Shown: in pieces, positions 24,890 through 35,519 of the stretch
Layout of the letters: the number at the start of each line of letters is the position of its first letter
Numbering within the stretch: position 1 is the first letter of the stretch
NCBI RefSeq assembly: GCF_937138205.1
Contig: NZ_CAKZOT010000054.1
Location: forward strand, 1-35,519
Length of the DNA: 35,519 nt
From: an uncultured Rhodospira sp.
GTDB lineage: Bacteria; Pseudomonadota; Alphaproteobacteria; Rhodospirillales; Rhodospirillaceae
Reading direction: 5' to 3'
Made by a program: the position numbers and the translations under genes
Notes under the pieces: model-generated
Seen by the model: the letters and a program-made list of their open reading frames with translations, nothing else
What the model was told of the DNA's origin: nothing
Databases searched by the model: none

Positions 24890-26875
24890 TCACGCGAATT
24901 CCAGGATCACCTGATCCACCGACAGGCTGTCGCCCGGCTGGGCGTGCACTTTGGCGACTGTGCCGTCGACCTCGGAGCGCAGGATGTTCTCCATCTTCAT
25001 GGCCTCGACGACGGCCAGGGCTTCGCCGCTCTTGACCTCCTGGCCCGGCTCGACGGCCACCGACACCAGCAACCCGGGCATCGGCGACAGCAGGAACTTC
25101 GACAGGTCCGGCGGCTGCTTCTTCGGCATCAGGGCGGCATAGCGCGCGGCCTCGGCGGTCATCACCACCGCGCGGTCGCTGGCCCCGGCGTGGAACAGCC
25201 GGTAGCTCACGCCCTCGCGGTCGATCTGCACCGATTCCGGATGGCCGTTGATCTCGCACGTGAACAACGACTGGCCAAGCCGCCAGCCGGTGCGGACCAC
25301 CATGGGCTCGTTGTCCACGACGACGCGGAAGCCGTCCTCCAACAGCGTGACCGTGACCGGGTGGTTGGTGTCGCCCAGCCGCACCACCCACTCGTCGCGC
25401 ACCCCTTTCTCGTGGCCCGGCATTTGGCCGCTGATGCGGGCATCGCGCTCGACGTGCTTGCGGTGCACACAGGCGGCGACGGCGACCAGGATGGTCGGGT
25501 CCTCCGGCGGCAGGTCGGAGAGATGGAAGCCGTCCGGGTACTCCTCGGGGATGAAGTTGGTGGTCAGCTCACCCTTGACGAAGCGCTCCTTGCCCATGAC
25601 CGAGGCCAGGAACGGGATGTTGTGCGACACGCCCCGGATGTAGAACGCATCCAGCGCCCGGCGCATGTGGCGGATGGCCAGTTCGCGCGTGCCGCCGTAG
25701 GCGATCAGCTTGGCGATCATCGGATCGTAGAACATGCTGATCTCGCCGCCTTCCATCACGCCGGTATCGACGCGCACCAGGCCGTCCTCTTCCGCCGGCG
25801 GCACGAAACGTGTCAGGCGGCCGATGGACGGCAGGAAGTTGCGGAACGGGTCCTCGGCGTAGATGCGGCTTTCGATCGCCCAGCCCTTGAAGCGGATGTC
25901 GTCCTGGGTCAGCGTCAGGGGCTCGCCCGCCGCGATGCGGATCATCCATTCCACCAGGTCAAGGCCGGTGACCATCTCCGTCACCGGGTGTTCGACCTGA
26001 AGGCGGGTGTTCATCTCCAGGAAATAGAAGTTGCGATCGGCGTCGACGATGAACTCGACCGTGCCGGCGCTCTTGTAGCCCACGGCCTGGGCCAGGGCGA
26101 CCGCCTGGGCGCCCATCTCGGCGCGCACCTCTTCCGTCAGGAAGGGGGACGGCGCCTCCTCGATCACCTTCTGGTGGCGACGCTGGATGGAGCATTCGCG
26201 CTCGCCGATGTGGATCGCGTTGGTACCGTCGGACAGCACCTGGATCTCGATGTGGCGCGGCTGCTGAATGAACTTCTCGATGAACACGCGATCATCGCCG
26301 AAGCTGGAGCGGGCCTCGTTGGCGGCGGAGACGAACCCCTCGCGGGCTGAGGCGGCGTCATGGGCCACGCGCATCCCCTTGCCGCCACCACCGGCCGAGG
26401 CCTTGATCATCACCGGAAAGCCGATCTCCTCGGCGATGCGCACCGCCTCCTTAGGGTCGTCGATGATGCCCATGAAGCCGGGCACGGTGTTGACCCCGGC
26501 CTCCTGTGCCAGCTTCTTGGAGGTGATCTTGTCGCCCATGGCCTCGATGGCGTGGGCGTCGGGGCCGATGAAGGCGATGCCGGCCTTGGTCAGGGCGCGC
26601 TGGAACGCCTTGTTCTCCGACAGAAAGCCGTAGCCGGGGTGAACCGCCTCGGCGCCGGTGTCCTTGCACGCCTGCACGATACGGTCGATCACCAGATAGC
26701 TCTCGGACGACGGCGCCGGCCCGATGTGCACGCGCTCGTCGGCGAGCTGGGTATGCAGGGCATCGGCGTCCGCGTCGGAGTACACGGCCACGGTTCGGAT
26801 TCCCATGCGGCGCGCGGTCTTGATGACGCGGCAGGCGATTTCGCCCCGGTTTGCGATCAGGATTGTCTTGAACAT
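24890..26875 (-). CDS. pccA: propionyl-CoA carboxylase alpha subunit (biotin carboxylase + biotin carrier)
   Basis: A 661-residue protein that carboxylates biotin with ATP and bicarbonate and carries it to PccB, giving methylmalonyl-CoA. The biotin carboxylase domain (residues 1-450) has FKTILIANRGEIACRVIKTA, the glycine-rich ATP loop KASAGGGGKGM, RECSIQRRHQKVIEEAPS and EMNTRLQVEHPVTE. A linker (BT) region follows. The biotinyl domain ends the protein with biotinylated Lys627 in VVEAMKMEN. Length and order fit PccA rather than the shorter AccC. It is on the same strand as pccB but 1.8 kb away, separated by an opposite-strand gene and a repeat array. Confidence 0.94.
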   Translation of the reverse strand: MFKTILIANRGEIACRVIKTARRMGIRTVAVYSDADADALHTQLADERVHIGPAPSSESYLVIDRIVQACKDTGAEAVHPGYGFLSENKAFQRALTKAGIAFIGPDAHAIEAMGDKITSKKLAQEAGVNTVPGFMGIIDDPKEAVRIAEEIGFPVMIKASAGGGGKGMRVAHDAASAREGFVSAANEARSSFGDDRVFIEKFIQQPRHIEIQVLSDGTNAIHIGERECSIQRRHQKVIEEAPSPFLTEEVRAEMGAQAVALAQAVGYKSAGTVEFIVDADRNFYFLEMNTRLQVEHPVTEMVTGLDLVEWMIRIAAGEPLTLTQDDIRFKGWAIESRIYAEDPFRNFLPSIGRLTRFVPPAEEDGLVRVDTGVMEGGEISMFYDPMIAKLIAYGGTRELAIRHMRRALDAFYIRGVSHNIPFLASVMGKERFVKGELTTNFIPEEYPDGFHLSDLPPEDPTILVAVAACVHRKHVERDARISGQMPGHEKGVRDEWVVRLGDTNHPVTVTLLEDGFRVVVDNEPMVVRTGWRLGQSLFTCEINGHPESVQIDREGVSYRLFHAGASDRAVVMTAEAARYAALMPKKQPPDLSKFLLSPMPGLLVSVAVEPGQEVKSGEALAVVEAMKMENILRSEVDGTVAKVHAQPGDSLSVDQVILEFA

Positions 26876-27008
26876 GGCGTGCCCTGGTCCTCGGTCGGTG
26901 AACGGTCGATCAGGCCGCGAGCCGTGGGCGATCCGCCCATGGCGCGCGCGGCCGACTCATGATTTGATGGTGGCGGAAGTACTGGCGCAACCGATCAGGA
27001 GAAAGCCC

Positions 27009-27395
27009 ATGGACCCCATCGACGCCGACCTGAACGACCTCTCGGGCGAGGTGGTGGACGCGGCCTTCCGTGTCCATTCGACGCTGGGGCCGGGGCTGAT
27101 GGAGGGGGTTTATGAAACCTGCCTCGCGTACGAACTCGACAAGCGGCGTGTGCCCTATGTCCGCCAACTTGAGGTTCCCGTCCGGTATGATGGCCTGCGC
27201 CTGGAAACCGGGTTCCGGGTCGATTTGTTTGTCGGGAACCGGTTGATCGTGGAACTCAAGGCGGTCGAATCCATCGCGAAGGTGCACAAAGCCCAGCTTC
27301 TGACGTACATGAAGTTGATGGATCAACGGCTTGGACTGCTCATCAACTTCAACGTCCATCTCATTCGCGACGGCATTGCTCGGCTGGCCTTGTGA
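27009..27395 (+). CDS. GxxExxY protein (PD-(D/E)XK nuclease-like)
   Basis: A 128-residue protein starting MDPIDADLNDLSGEVVDAAF at 27009, with AGGAG seven bases upstream. The signature Gly-x-x-Glu-x-x-Tyr is in GPGLMEGVYETCL. A nuclease-like core follows: FRVDLFVGNRLIVELKAVES, with Asp and Glu-x-Lys in the PD-(D/E)XK arrangement. The family is related to restriction-type nucleases, but its biological role is unknown. It lies on the opposite strand between pccA and pccB and directly adjoins a 189-bp tandem array of palindromic units. Similar repeats are recalled next to, or translated into, members of this family, so the two may form one unit (inference). Confidence 0.88.
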   Translation: MDPIDADLNDLSGEVVDAAFRVHSTLGPGLMEGVYETCLAYELDKRRVPYVRQLEVPVRYDGLRLETGFRVDLFVGNRLIVELKAVESIAKVHKAQLLTYMKLMDQRLGLLINFNVHLIRDGIARLAL

Positions 27396-27411
27396 TGCCG
27401 ACGGCGACCGT

Positions 27412-28641
27412 GAAAATCCCAGATCATTCTTGAGCCCACTCTCACGGCCGCGTCCGACCGCCCCGTCGGGGGGCGGGCCGCTCTGTGTCCTTTGTGTCTC
27501 TGTGGTGGTCTTTTCCGCGAGGGACCGAGAATTCACCACGGAGACACAGAGATCACAGAGCGCGCGGCTTTCCATCGCCGGGACATCATGCCCCGGCAAC
27601 GACCGCACCATGAGATCCCCGGGTCCATCCTCAAGGCAGGATCCGACCGCCACGGCCGGGTGCTGGCCGCTCTGTGTCCTTTGTGTCTCTGTGGTGGTCT
27701 TTTCCGCGAGGGACCGAGAATTCACCACGGAGACACAGAGATCACAGAGCGAGCGGCATCCCATCGCCGGGACATCATGACCCGGCAACGACCGCACCAT
27801 GAGATCCCCTGTTCCATCCTCACGGCCGCGTCCGCTCGCCCCGGCTGGGCGCGGGCCGCTCTGTGTCCTTTGTGTCTCTGTGGTGGTCTTTTTCGCGAGG
27901 GACCGAGGATTCACCACGGAGACACAGAGATCACAGAGCGAGCGGCATCCCATCGCCGGGACATCATGACCCGGCAACGACCGCACCATGAGATCCCCTG
28001 TTCCATCCTCACGGCCGCGTCCGCTCGCCCCGGCTGGGCGCGGGCCGCTCTGTGTCCTTTGTGTCTCTGTGGTGGTCTTTTCCGCGAGGCCCCGAGAATT
28101 CACCACGGAGACACAGAGATCACAGAGCGAGCGGCCTTCCATCGCCGGGACATCATGACCCTGCGACGCCCGCACCCCAAGATCCCAGGTACGACCCTCA
28201 CGGCTGAGTCCGACCGCCCCGTCCGGACGCGGGCCGCTCTGTGTCCTTTGTGTCTCTGTGGTGGACGTTTCCGCGAGAGACCGAGAATTCACCACGGAGA
28301 CACAGAGATCACAGAGCGAGCGGCCTTCCATCGCCGGGACATCATGACCCTGCGACGCCCGCACCCCAAGATCCCAGGTACGACCCTCACGGCCGAGTCC
28401 GACCGCCCCGGCTGGGCGCAGGCCGCTCTGTGTCCTTCGTGTCTCTGTGGTGCAGTCTTCCGCAGAGGCCGTGAGAGGCACCACAGAGACACGGAGATCA
28501 CAGAGCGAGCGGCATCCCATCGCCGGGACATCATGCCCCGGCAACGACCGCACCATGAGATCCCCGGTTCCATCCTCACAGCCGAGTCCGACCGCCACGG
28601 CCGGGCGCGGGCCGCTCTGTGTCCTTTGTGTCTCTGTGGTG
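27412..28641. repeat. 189-bp tandem repeat array with internal palindromes
   Basis: The 27-base arm CTCTGTGTCCTTTGTGTC... starts at 27481, 27670, 27859, 28048, 28237, 28426 and 28615, always exactly 189 bases apart: six full units plus partial ends. In each full unit this arm faces a near-complementary arm (first unit 27534-27560, ending GAGATCACAGAG) across a ~26-base loop around CCGCGAG, making an ~80-bp imperfect palindrome. The remaining ~109 bases include GACATCATG and CCTCACGGCCG. Units 3 and 4 are almost identical. Because 189 is divisible by three, long spurious frames run through both strands. The array fills the gap between the GxxExxY gene and pccB. Confidence 0.97.
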
Positions 28642-28685
28642 AAATGAATCATCGGGCGTCGCGCCATTCAGACTCCTGCCCCCCC

Positions 28686-30218
<1,533 letters not shown>

Positions 30219-30409
30219 GATCGCTGGTCCCTGTCGATGAAGAGGCGGCGTCGGTGGCGGTCGTGGTGGCGTCCGCCGGCTGGGCGGACGGCGCCAGAGC
30301 CGCGCGCCGCCGATGACTGTGCGGTGCAGTAAGAAATATAGATGCGCCGCAGCACCGGCAAGAGCAAGTCTGTTCTCCCGGGCCTTCACCAGGACGGCGG
30401 CTGGGCTGC

Positions 30410-32293
30410 CTACCGGCCGGGGCGCGGCGTGAGCACCCGCCAAGCGGGAAACGTCACCGTGGCCGCCGTCCCTTGATCCAGAGCGCTGTCCAGGGTCAGG
30501 GTCCCGCCGTGAAGCTCCATCAGACGGGCGGTCAGGGGCAGGCCAAGGCCCACCCCACCGGTGCGACGGACATACGCGGGTTCGGCCTGCCCGAAGGGCG
30601 TCATCAGCGCGTCCAGCGCCGAAGGCTCGATACCGACGCCGGTATCGGTCACCACGAGCGACAGGCCGCCGTCATCCTCCAGGCGGCTCGACACGCTGAC
30701 GGTTCCGCCGGCCCGCGTGAACTTCACCGCGTTGGAGACCAGGTTGGCGAGGATCTGGCGCACGCGACGGCCGTCCGCGCGCAGCATCGGCGTGGCCTCG
30801 GGAATGTCGACGGAGACGGCCACGCCCCCTCGGTCCGCCAGGGGACGCGCCATGGTCAGGCAGGCGTCGCAGACCTCGCGGACATCCATCGGTCCTTCGA
30901 CCAGCACGACCTGGTCGGCTTCGATGGCGGACAGATCCAGGACATCGTTGATCAGGTCGAGCAGGTGCTCGCCGGCGCCCTTGATGAACCGCAGGTACTC
31001 CGGCGTGCGCGCCCCGGAAGGATCGGCCAGGGCAGGCTCCAGCAAGGTCGAGGAGAATCCGATAATCGAGTTGAGTGGCGTTCGCAGCTCATGGCTCATG
31101 TTGGCCAGGAACTCGGACTTGGCCCGGTTCGCCGCCTCGGCCTCGTTGCGCGCCTGGATCAGCGACTGTTCCAGGCGTTTCCGGTCATCGATGTCCGTGT
31201 TCGTGCCCACCATGCGCGTCGGCTCGCCGGCCTCGGTCCAGGCCACCGGCCGGCCCCGCCCCAGCACCCACAGCCATGTGCCGTCCTGGCGCTGCAACCG
31301 AAATTCCGTCGCGAAGGACTCGCCGGCCCTCAGGCTGTGTTCGATCGCCTCCGCCGCCGGCCCGCGATCCTCCGGGTGCATCAGGTCGACCCAGGCCTGG
31401 AAGGTCACCGGAAAGGCGTTTTCCTCATAGCCGAGCATCGTATAGCAGCGGGCATTCCACAGGCCCGTGCCGGCCACGATGTCCCAATCCCAGATCCCGT
31501 CATTCGCCGCGTCGAGCGCCAGACGGAGCCGTTCCTCACTCCGCGCCAGCGCGTTCTCGGCGAGCCTGCGGTCGGTGATATCGACCATGACGGTCAGGGC
31601 AAGAGTGCGCGCCTTTGTCTTGACGAGCTCCCCGTAGAACAACCCCGAGAGGATCTGCCCGTCCTTGCGGCGCAGGCGCAGTTCGGTGGCCGCGATGGTC
31701 CCCCGGGCGCGCAGTTGCTTGGCCGCCGCCGCCTGGGTTTCGCCATCGAGGAAAAGGTTCAGGTCGGTGCTGGTCCGCCCGATCACCTCATCGCGCGCAT
31801 AGCCGGTGACGGACAGGAAGGCATCGTTGACATCCAGGAAGGTGCGATCGTCCAGGGACGTCAGCGCCATGGGGGCCGGATTGTTGCGGAACAGGCTCTC
31901 GAACCACGTTTCGGCTTCGACCGAGGCGGTCACGTCTCTGTACAGGTTGACGATGCAGGGCTCGGCGTCCCACACCGCTGTCCAGGTGCGGCCCCGGGCA
32001 TGGATCCGGCGACCGTCGGCCGCGATCAGCGGCAAGGCGTGCTCGACCCGGCCGGTGGCGACCGTCTCCGTGAGGATCGCGTCCACCTCGGTCCCAAGGC
32101 TGTCGGGATGCAGATCGCGCACCCGCATGGCCCGACAGGCTTCGGGTGCATACCCGAGCACCCGACAGGCGGCGCCGTTGACGTGGCGGATTCGGCCGTC
32201 TGTCGCTCCAACGACCACCACGTCCTCGAGGGAGTCGACCAGGGTCCTGAAGCTGGTCGCATCGCTCTCCGTGCGGGTTTCAGTGTTCGCCAT
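30410..32293 (-). CDS. three-PAS hybrid-type sensor histidine kinase without receiver
   Basis: A 627-residue soluble kinase; no membrane segment is seen. The start [14 protein letters not shown] at 32293 has GGAG upstream; an earlier ATG at 32344 is possible. PAS domains span about residues 12-125, 128-245 and 253-375 (the third is PAS_3-like: [16 protein letters not shown]-type pattern). A dimerisation helix carries phospho-acceptor His401 in [15 protein letters not shown]. The ATPase domain shows the N box [21 protein letters not shown] and GGVGLGLP. It ends without a receiver domain, and no response regulator gene is adjacent, so its partner lies elsewhere. The sensed signal is unknown. 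Confidence 0.9.
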   Translation of the reverse strand: MANTETRTESDATSFRTLVDSLEDVVVVGATDGRIRHVNGAACRVLGYAPEACRAMRVRDLHPDSLGTEVDAILTETVATGRVEHALPLIAADGRRIHARGRTWTAVWDAEPCIVNLYRDVTASVEAETWFESLFRNNPAPMALTSLDDRTFLDVNDAFLSVTGYARDEVIGRTSTDLNLFLDGETQAAAAKQLRARGTIAATELRLRRKDGQILSGLFYGELVKTKARTLALTVMVDITDRRLAENALARSEERLRLALDAANDGIWDWDIVAGTGLWNARCYTMLGYEENAFPVTFQAWVDLMHPEDRGPAAEAIEHSLRAGESFATEFRLQRQDGTWLWVLGRGRPVAWTEAGEPTRMVGTNTDIDDRKRLEQSLIQARNEAEAANRAKSEFLANMSHELRTPLNSIIGFSSTLLEPALADPSGARTPEYLRFIKGAGEHLLDLINDVLDLSAIEADQVVLVEGPMDVREVCDACLTMARPLADRGGVAVSVDIPEATPMLRADGRRVRQILANLVSNAVKFTRAGGTVSVSSRLEDDGGLSLVVTDTGVGIEPSALDALMTPFGQAEPAYVRRTGGVGLGLPLTARLMELHGGTLTLDSALDQGTAATVTFPAWRVLTPRPGR

Positions 32294-32655
32294 CCGAGCG
32301 ACTCCGCCACATCCCTTCTGTCGGCACGCCACCCATCGCGGCATGACATTTGGCGGCAGTGAGATACCAACCGCAATCTCGACCCAATAAAACGTGGACA
32401 CCGGGACGCACCGCACGAAAAGGTGCATCTCAGGTGACGATAGAGTCGGCCATGACGTTTGGCTGCTTTCCCTTTGATCCAGGAAAGGGCGGCCAGCGTT
32501 TCACTTCCCTCGTTGCAAGACCGTATCCGGACGGGCGCGACAACGCCAGTCAAAATCATGCAAGGGTTTTGGGAGATGGCCATCACCCAAAGGATTGGCA
32601 GGATCAAGACCGCCCCCCAAAGACGGCCCCCAACACCCGCCGGCCGCCCAGGCCG
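32294..32655. other. 362-base intergenic region between chemoreceptor and histidine kinase
   Basis: No gene supported. It holds the presumed kinase promoter region (minus strand, an AT-rich ACGTTTTATTGGG patch near 32385-32397) and the 3' region of the chemoreceptor gene. Short repeats are seen (GACCGCCCCCC and GACGGCCCCC near 32609-32633) but no clear terminator hairpin with a T-run. Confidence 0.5.
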
Positions 32656-34644
32656 CTACGCCACGCTCCTCAGCGAGGCCCGGCGCACCTGGGCGACGTC
32701 GATGTCATACTCCCGATCGAAGGCGACATGCACACCACCCTCGGTGATGTCGACCACACGGCCATCCCAGGACACGGACGAGGTTTCCGCCGCGATCGAC
32801 ACCCGCGCCCCCACGCGCAGCGACCCGACATCCCCGAGCCGCGCACCGCCGGCCGATATGTCCAGGAGCTGCGCGTTCACGGTGCGGCCGGTATCGCGCA
32901 CCAGCACCCGTGCCGAGACCCGGATCCGCTCATGCCGGCGCCGGTTGGTCTCGTCGGTCGACGTGCGAACGGCCTCGACCACCGCCGACGTCAGGGCCGT
33001 CACGGCGGCGGCCACATCCGCCGACGCCGTCATCAGCTGCTGGGACTTCTCCTCGGTGCTGCGGGCTTCGGCCGAGACCGTCTCGATCTGGCGCGCGACC
33101 TCCTGGGCGGCGTCCGAGGTCTCGCAGACGCTTCGGCTGATCTCCGCCGTGGCCTCGGCTTGGTTCTGCATCGCCTCGGCGATCGAGGCCGCCACGGTAT
33201 CGATGTCCGCCACCTTCTCCACCATCTGACGGACCGACTCCACGGACTCGCCGGTCACGGCGCTGACGGCGTGGATCTGCTCGGTGATCCGCTGGGTCAG
33301 CGCCGCCGTCTGATTGGCGAGGCCCTTGACCTCCTCGGCGACCACGGCGAAGCCCTTGCCGGCGTCGCCCGCGCGGGCCGCCTCGATACTGGCGTTCAGC
33401 GCAAGCAGGTTGGTTTTGGAGGCAATGGCCTGGATCAGGTCGGCGATCTCGGCGATCTGGTCGACCTCCTTGGTCATCGTCTCCAGGATCGTGCTGGTCT
33501 TGCCGCCCTGGTCGACGGCGACGCGGCTGACATCCGCCGCGCGGGTGACCTGGGTCGTGATTTCGGCGATCGAGGCGTTGAGTTCCTCGCCGGCCGCGGC
33601 CACGGTCTGGGCGCTGGCCAGGGCCTGGTTCGAGGCGGCGGCGACGCTGGCGGCATTGTGCGAGACCGTCTGCGCGCCGGTGGCCATGGTCGCGGCATCA
33701 TTGCGCATGGCGTCGGTGTGCTGGGCGACCTTGTCCACGGCGGCGCGCGATTCCGCTTCGACATGGTCGGCCATGGCCTTCAGCGCCTCCGTTCGCTGAC
33801 GCTTGGCCTGCCGCTGCAGTTCGTCCTGCTCCTGCCGCGCGAAGGCCAGATGCGCGCGCACCGCGTTCAGAAGGAACGTGACGCGGGTGAATTCCTGGAT
33901 GGGCGACGGACGGACCACGGCGTCGAAGTCCTGCACCGTGAACCGATCCAGGTGGCCCTGGATCTCGTCGAGCGGCTTGCGGATCCCGGCGGACACCCCG
34001 ATCACGGACACCAGGGCGACCACCGCCGCCATGGCGAGAAGCAGGGTCGAGACCATCATCAGGGACCCGCCGGGCGCGGCTGACAGGACCGCCAGGACCT
34101 GCGCGGCCATCACGGCCATCACCAGGACGAACCCGACCACCGCGCGGTTGCGGACGCTGCGGCTCCAGCGCACCACGCGACCGACGAGCGAGTCGTCGAT
34201 CACCTGCCCCTCGCGCACGATGGTCCGCCCCGCCGTGCCCGCGTTGATGGCCGCGTACAACCGCCCGGCGGCGTCCACGTCCGCCCGGCTGGGCTTGGTG
34301 CGCACCGAGACGTAGCCGGTCACGGCGCCGTTCTCGAGCTCGGGCGTGACGTTGGCGCGCACCCAGTAGTGATCGCCGTTCTTGGCCCTGTTCTTGACCA
34401 GCCCCTCCCACGGAAGCCCCCGCTGGATCGTCGCCCACATGTCGGCGAAGGCGGCCGGCGGCATGTCGGGATGCCGGATCAGATTGTGCGGCCTGCCGAT
34501 CAGTTCCTCGCGGGTGAACCCGGAAATCGTGACGAAGTCGTCGTTGACGAAGGTGATCTTGCCCTTCAGGTCGGTGCGCGAGACGATGCACCGATCGGGC
34601 GGAAAGTCGATCTCCTTGTTCGTGACGGGTTCGTTGATCCGCAT
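32656..34644 (-). CDS. Aer-like PAS chemoreceptor (MCP) with C-terminal PilZ domain
   Basis: A 662-residue membrane receptor starting [18 protein letters not shown], with GGAAGAGGG upstream. Residues 20-120 are an Aer-type PAS domain ([33 protein letters not shown]). Two transmembrane helices (about 168-189 and 194-220) are separated by a very short loop. A HAMP-like segment and long coiled coil follow, with the conserved signalling tip around [20 protein letters not shown] (408-427). The C-terminal PilZ domain (about 568-662) has RRRHERIRV and DISAGG (595-600), the RxxxR and D/NxSxxG c-di-GMP motifs. It probably senses redox or energy state and passes it to CheA/CheW, with c-di-GMP modulation. 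Confidence 0.93.
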   Translation of the reverse strand: MRINEPVTNKEIDFPPDRCIVSRTDLKGKITFVNDDFVTISGFTREELIGRPHNLIRHPDMPPAAFADMWATIQRGLPWEGLVKNRAKNGDHYWVRANVTPELENGAVTGYVSVRTKPSRADVDAAGRLYAAINAGTAGRTIVREGQVIDDSLVGRVVRWSRSVRNRAVVGFVLVMAVMAAQVLAVLSAAPGGSLMMVSTLLLAMAAVVALVSVIGVSAGIRKPLDEIQGHLDRFTVQDFDAVVRPSPIQEFTRVTFLLNAVRAHLAFARQEQDELQRQAKRQRTEALKAMADHVEAESRAAVDKVAQHTDAMRNDAATMATGAQTVSHNAASVAAASNQALASAQTVAAAGEELNASIAEITTQVTRAADVSRVAVDQGGKTSTILETMTKEVDQIAEIADLIQAIASKTNLLALNASIEAARAGDAGKGFAVVAEEVKGLANQTAALTQRITEQIHAVSAVTGESVESVRQMVEKVADIDTVAASIAEAMQNQAEATAEISRSVCETSDAAQEVARQIETVSAEARSTEEKSQQLMTASADVAAAVTALTSAVVEAVRTSTDETNRRRHERIRVSARVLVRDTGRTVNAQLLDISAGGARLGDVGSLRVGARVSIAAETSSVSWDGRVVDITEGGVHVAFDREYDIDVAQVRRASLRSVA

Positions 34645-35025
34645 GGTCGTGCCCTCTTCCCCTCCGCCGGCCCGACGGGTGCGTTGTGGCGCGCGGTTCG
34701 CGCGCGTCACGGGACGGTCCCGTCCGTCGAGCCCATTGATCCTGGCGCCCCCCGGCGCCCACCGTACCCCTCCGCCGCCCAGCCCGTGCACGGACCCGGC
34801 AGCCCTTTCAACAGGATAGCGGTGTCCACGCGCCGCAGCCATGAGAAAGCACACCGCAGGCGCCGGCCGGCTGTTGGCGTGCGCGGCCGTCGCCCCGGCG
34901 GTGACGGCGCGCGGGACAGGCCCCATATGGAAGGGATCCAGATCAATGCGCGGCCGGGATCGACGCGCCCAGGCTGGAGGTGAGCCGGCGCGGCTGTGCG
35001 CGCCGGCGCGAGGGAGGACGCGGCC
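34645..35025. other. 381-base divergent intergenic region
   Basis: It lies between the chemoreceptor start (minus) and the small membrane protein (plus), so it should contain promoters for both. No convincing gene is seen; a short plus frame near 34841 has a signal-peptide-like start but no supporting feature. Composition is GC-rich with scattered proline/arginine-coding shadows. Confidence 0.5.
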
Positions 35026-35274
35026 ATGCCCCTGACACCGCACGAACGCAACGCCATCGCCTTCGTGGCCAGGCACGTCGCCTACGGCCTGACGGGGGCC
35101 GTGGTGTTCGGCGTCGGCCTGCTGTGGACCGATGTCGGCGGTCTCGGCACCCTGGCCCTGAACTCGGAGCAGTGGGCACTGAACCTGCTGCTGCTGTTCG
35201 CCGGGTTGTTCGTCACCTTCGGCGGCGTCGCCATCGGCGTGGGCGTGATGACGCTCGGCGAGGACAAGTACTGA
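35026..35274 (+). CDS. small two-helix membrane protein, hypothetical
   Basis: An 82-residue protein starting [20 protein letters not shown], with AGGGAGG upstream at good spacing. Two hydrophobic helices are predicted, about residues 20-40 ([20 protein letters not shown]) and 50-75 ([20 protein letters not shown]), with an acidic tail GEDKY. It would sit in the inner membrane as a hairpin. No family name can be given with certainty. It is divergent from the chemoreceptor gene and followed by a repeat region. Confidence 0.7.
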   Translation: MPLTPHERNAIAFVARHVAYGLTGAVVFGVGLLWTDVGGLGTLALNSEQWALNLLLLFAGLFVTFGGVAIGVGVMTLGEDKY

Positions 35275-35305
35275 CCGGGCGGGGCTGCCCTTCAGCGCGA
35301 GCGAA

Positions 35306-35519
35306 GTTCGCAATGACGAGTCATGGTCCTGTTCGCAGCCGTCGTAGCCGTCGTAGGGTGCGTCTGGAGGCGGCGACGCCGCCGACGACGCACCAGGTGG
35401 CCGCGACGGCCGCGAGGCGGTGCGTCGCCCGCCGCGTTCGCGGCGGTCAGACGCACCCTACGAGCTCGTCTTGCGACGAGGGTTCGCAATGACGAGTCAT
35501 GGTCCTGTTCGCAGCCGTC
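35306..35519. repeat. composite extragenic repeat: 38-bp direct repeats flanking a large palindrome
   Basis: A 38-base sequence (GTTCGCAATGACGAGTCATG..., 35306-35343) is repeated exactly at 35482-35519, ending at the window edge. Between them GTAGGGTGCGTCTG (35353-35366) pairs with CAGACGCACCCTAC (35448-35461), and inner ACGCACC/GGTGCGT arms also pair. The GTAGGGTGCG type of palindrome is a common intergenic repeat in proteobacteria. The array may continue past the window. Confidence 0.85.

Noticed and set aside
27412-28641. CRISPR array
   Set aside because: Units are 189 bases with long internal palindromes and similar, not unique, intervals; no cas gene is present.
26910-28667. A 585-codon minus-strand frame with a repeated TTETQRTQSG peptide
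   Set aside because: The peptide repeat is the translation of the 189-bp DNA repeat; the frame also covers the GxxExxY gene in antisense. No start or domain supports a protein.
34841-35035. Short plus frame with a signal-peptide-like start ([16 protein letters not shown])
   Set aside because: Only 64 codons, no ribosome-binding site of note, and it overlaps the better supported start at 35026.

Overview
The window is GC-rich, with dense coding and long spurious antisense frames. Its chromosomal gene set is a stand-alone TrpB2, a ComM/YifB ATPase, catalase-peroxidase KatG, a biotin-dependent propionyl-CoA carboxylase, a PAS histidine kinase and a PAS/MCP/PilZ receptor. Together these suggest an alphaproteobacterium, probably of the Rhodospirillales. 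That placement is inferred from gene content and composition, not from a marker phylogeny.

Positions 1 to about 16,035 are an integrated phage-like element, read almost entirely on the minus strand from a tRNA-Ser(CGA) gene (16035-16124). In transcription order it carries a P4-type tyrosine integrase, two T-tailed hairpins, an AlpA-like excisionase/regulator, a DUF1376-type replication protein, two small accessory proteins, small and large (GpA) terminase, a lambda-type portal, a prohead protease fused to the major capsid protein, a gpW-like protein, a DUF2190 protein, a beta-rich protein, a tape-measure protein, an Ntn-hydrolase-like protein and two helical unknowns. A strong terminator (1596-1630) closes this operon. 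No tail-tube, baseplate, fibre or lysis gene is recognisable. Left of the terminator are an unknown gene flanked by 16-bp direct repeats with palindromic cores, a plus-strand XRE repressor with an inverted-repeat operator, and two tiny genes. The second attachment site is not in the window.

Positions 16,228-22,206 hold a TPR/GT41 glycosyltransferase, TrpB2 and yifB. A ParD/ParE toxin-antitoxin pair lies just upstream of yifB. It is bracketed by two ~226-bp direct copies of the yifB promoter plus its first 48 codons, as if a TA element had entered the gene and rebuilt its 5' end.

Positions 22,223-30,218 hold katG, pccA and pccB. Between pccA and pccB lie an opposite-strand GxxExxY (PD-(D/E)XK-like) gene and a tandem array with an exact 189-bp period, each full unit containing an ~80-bp imperfect palindrome. 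The nuclease-like gene plus palindromic array is the most unusual chromosomal structure here, and it appears to have split the carboxylase gene pair.

Positions 30,410-35,519 hold a three-PAS sensor kinase, an Aer-like chemoreceptor with a C-terminal PilZ domain (a possible link between energy/redox sensing, chemotaxis and c-di-GMP), a small two-helix membrane protein, and a composite repeat (38-bp direct repeats around a GTAGGGTGCGTCTG palindrome) that runs to the window edge.
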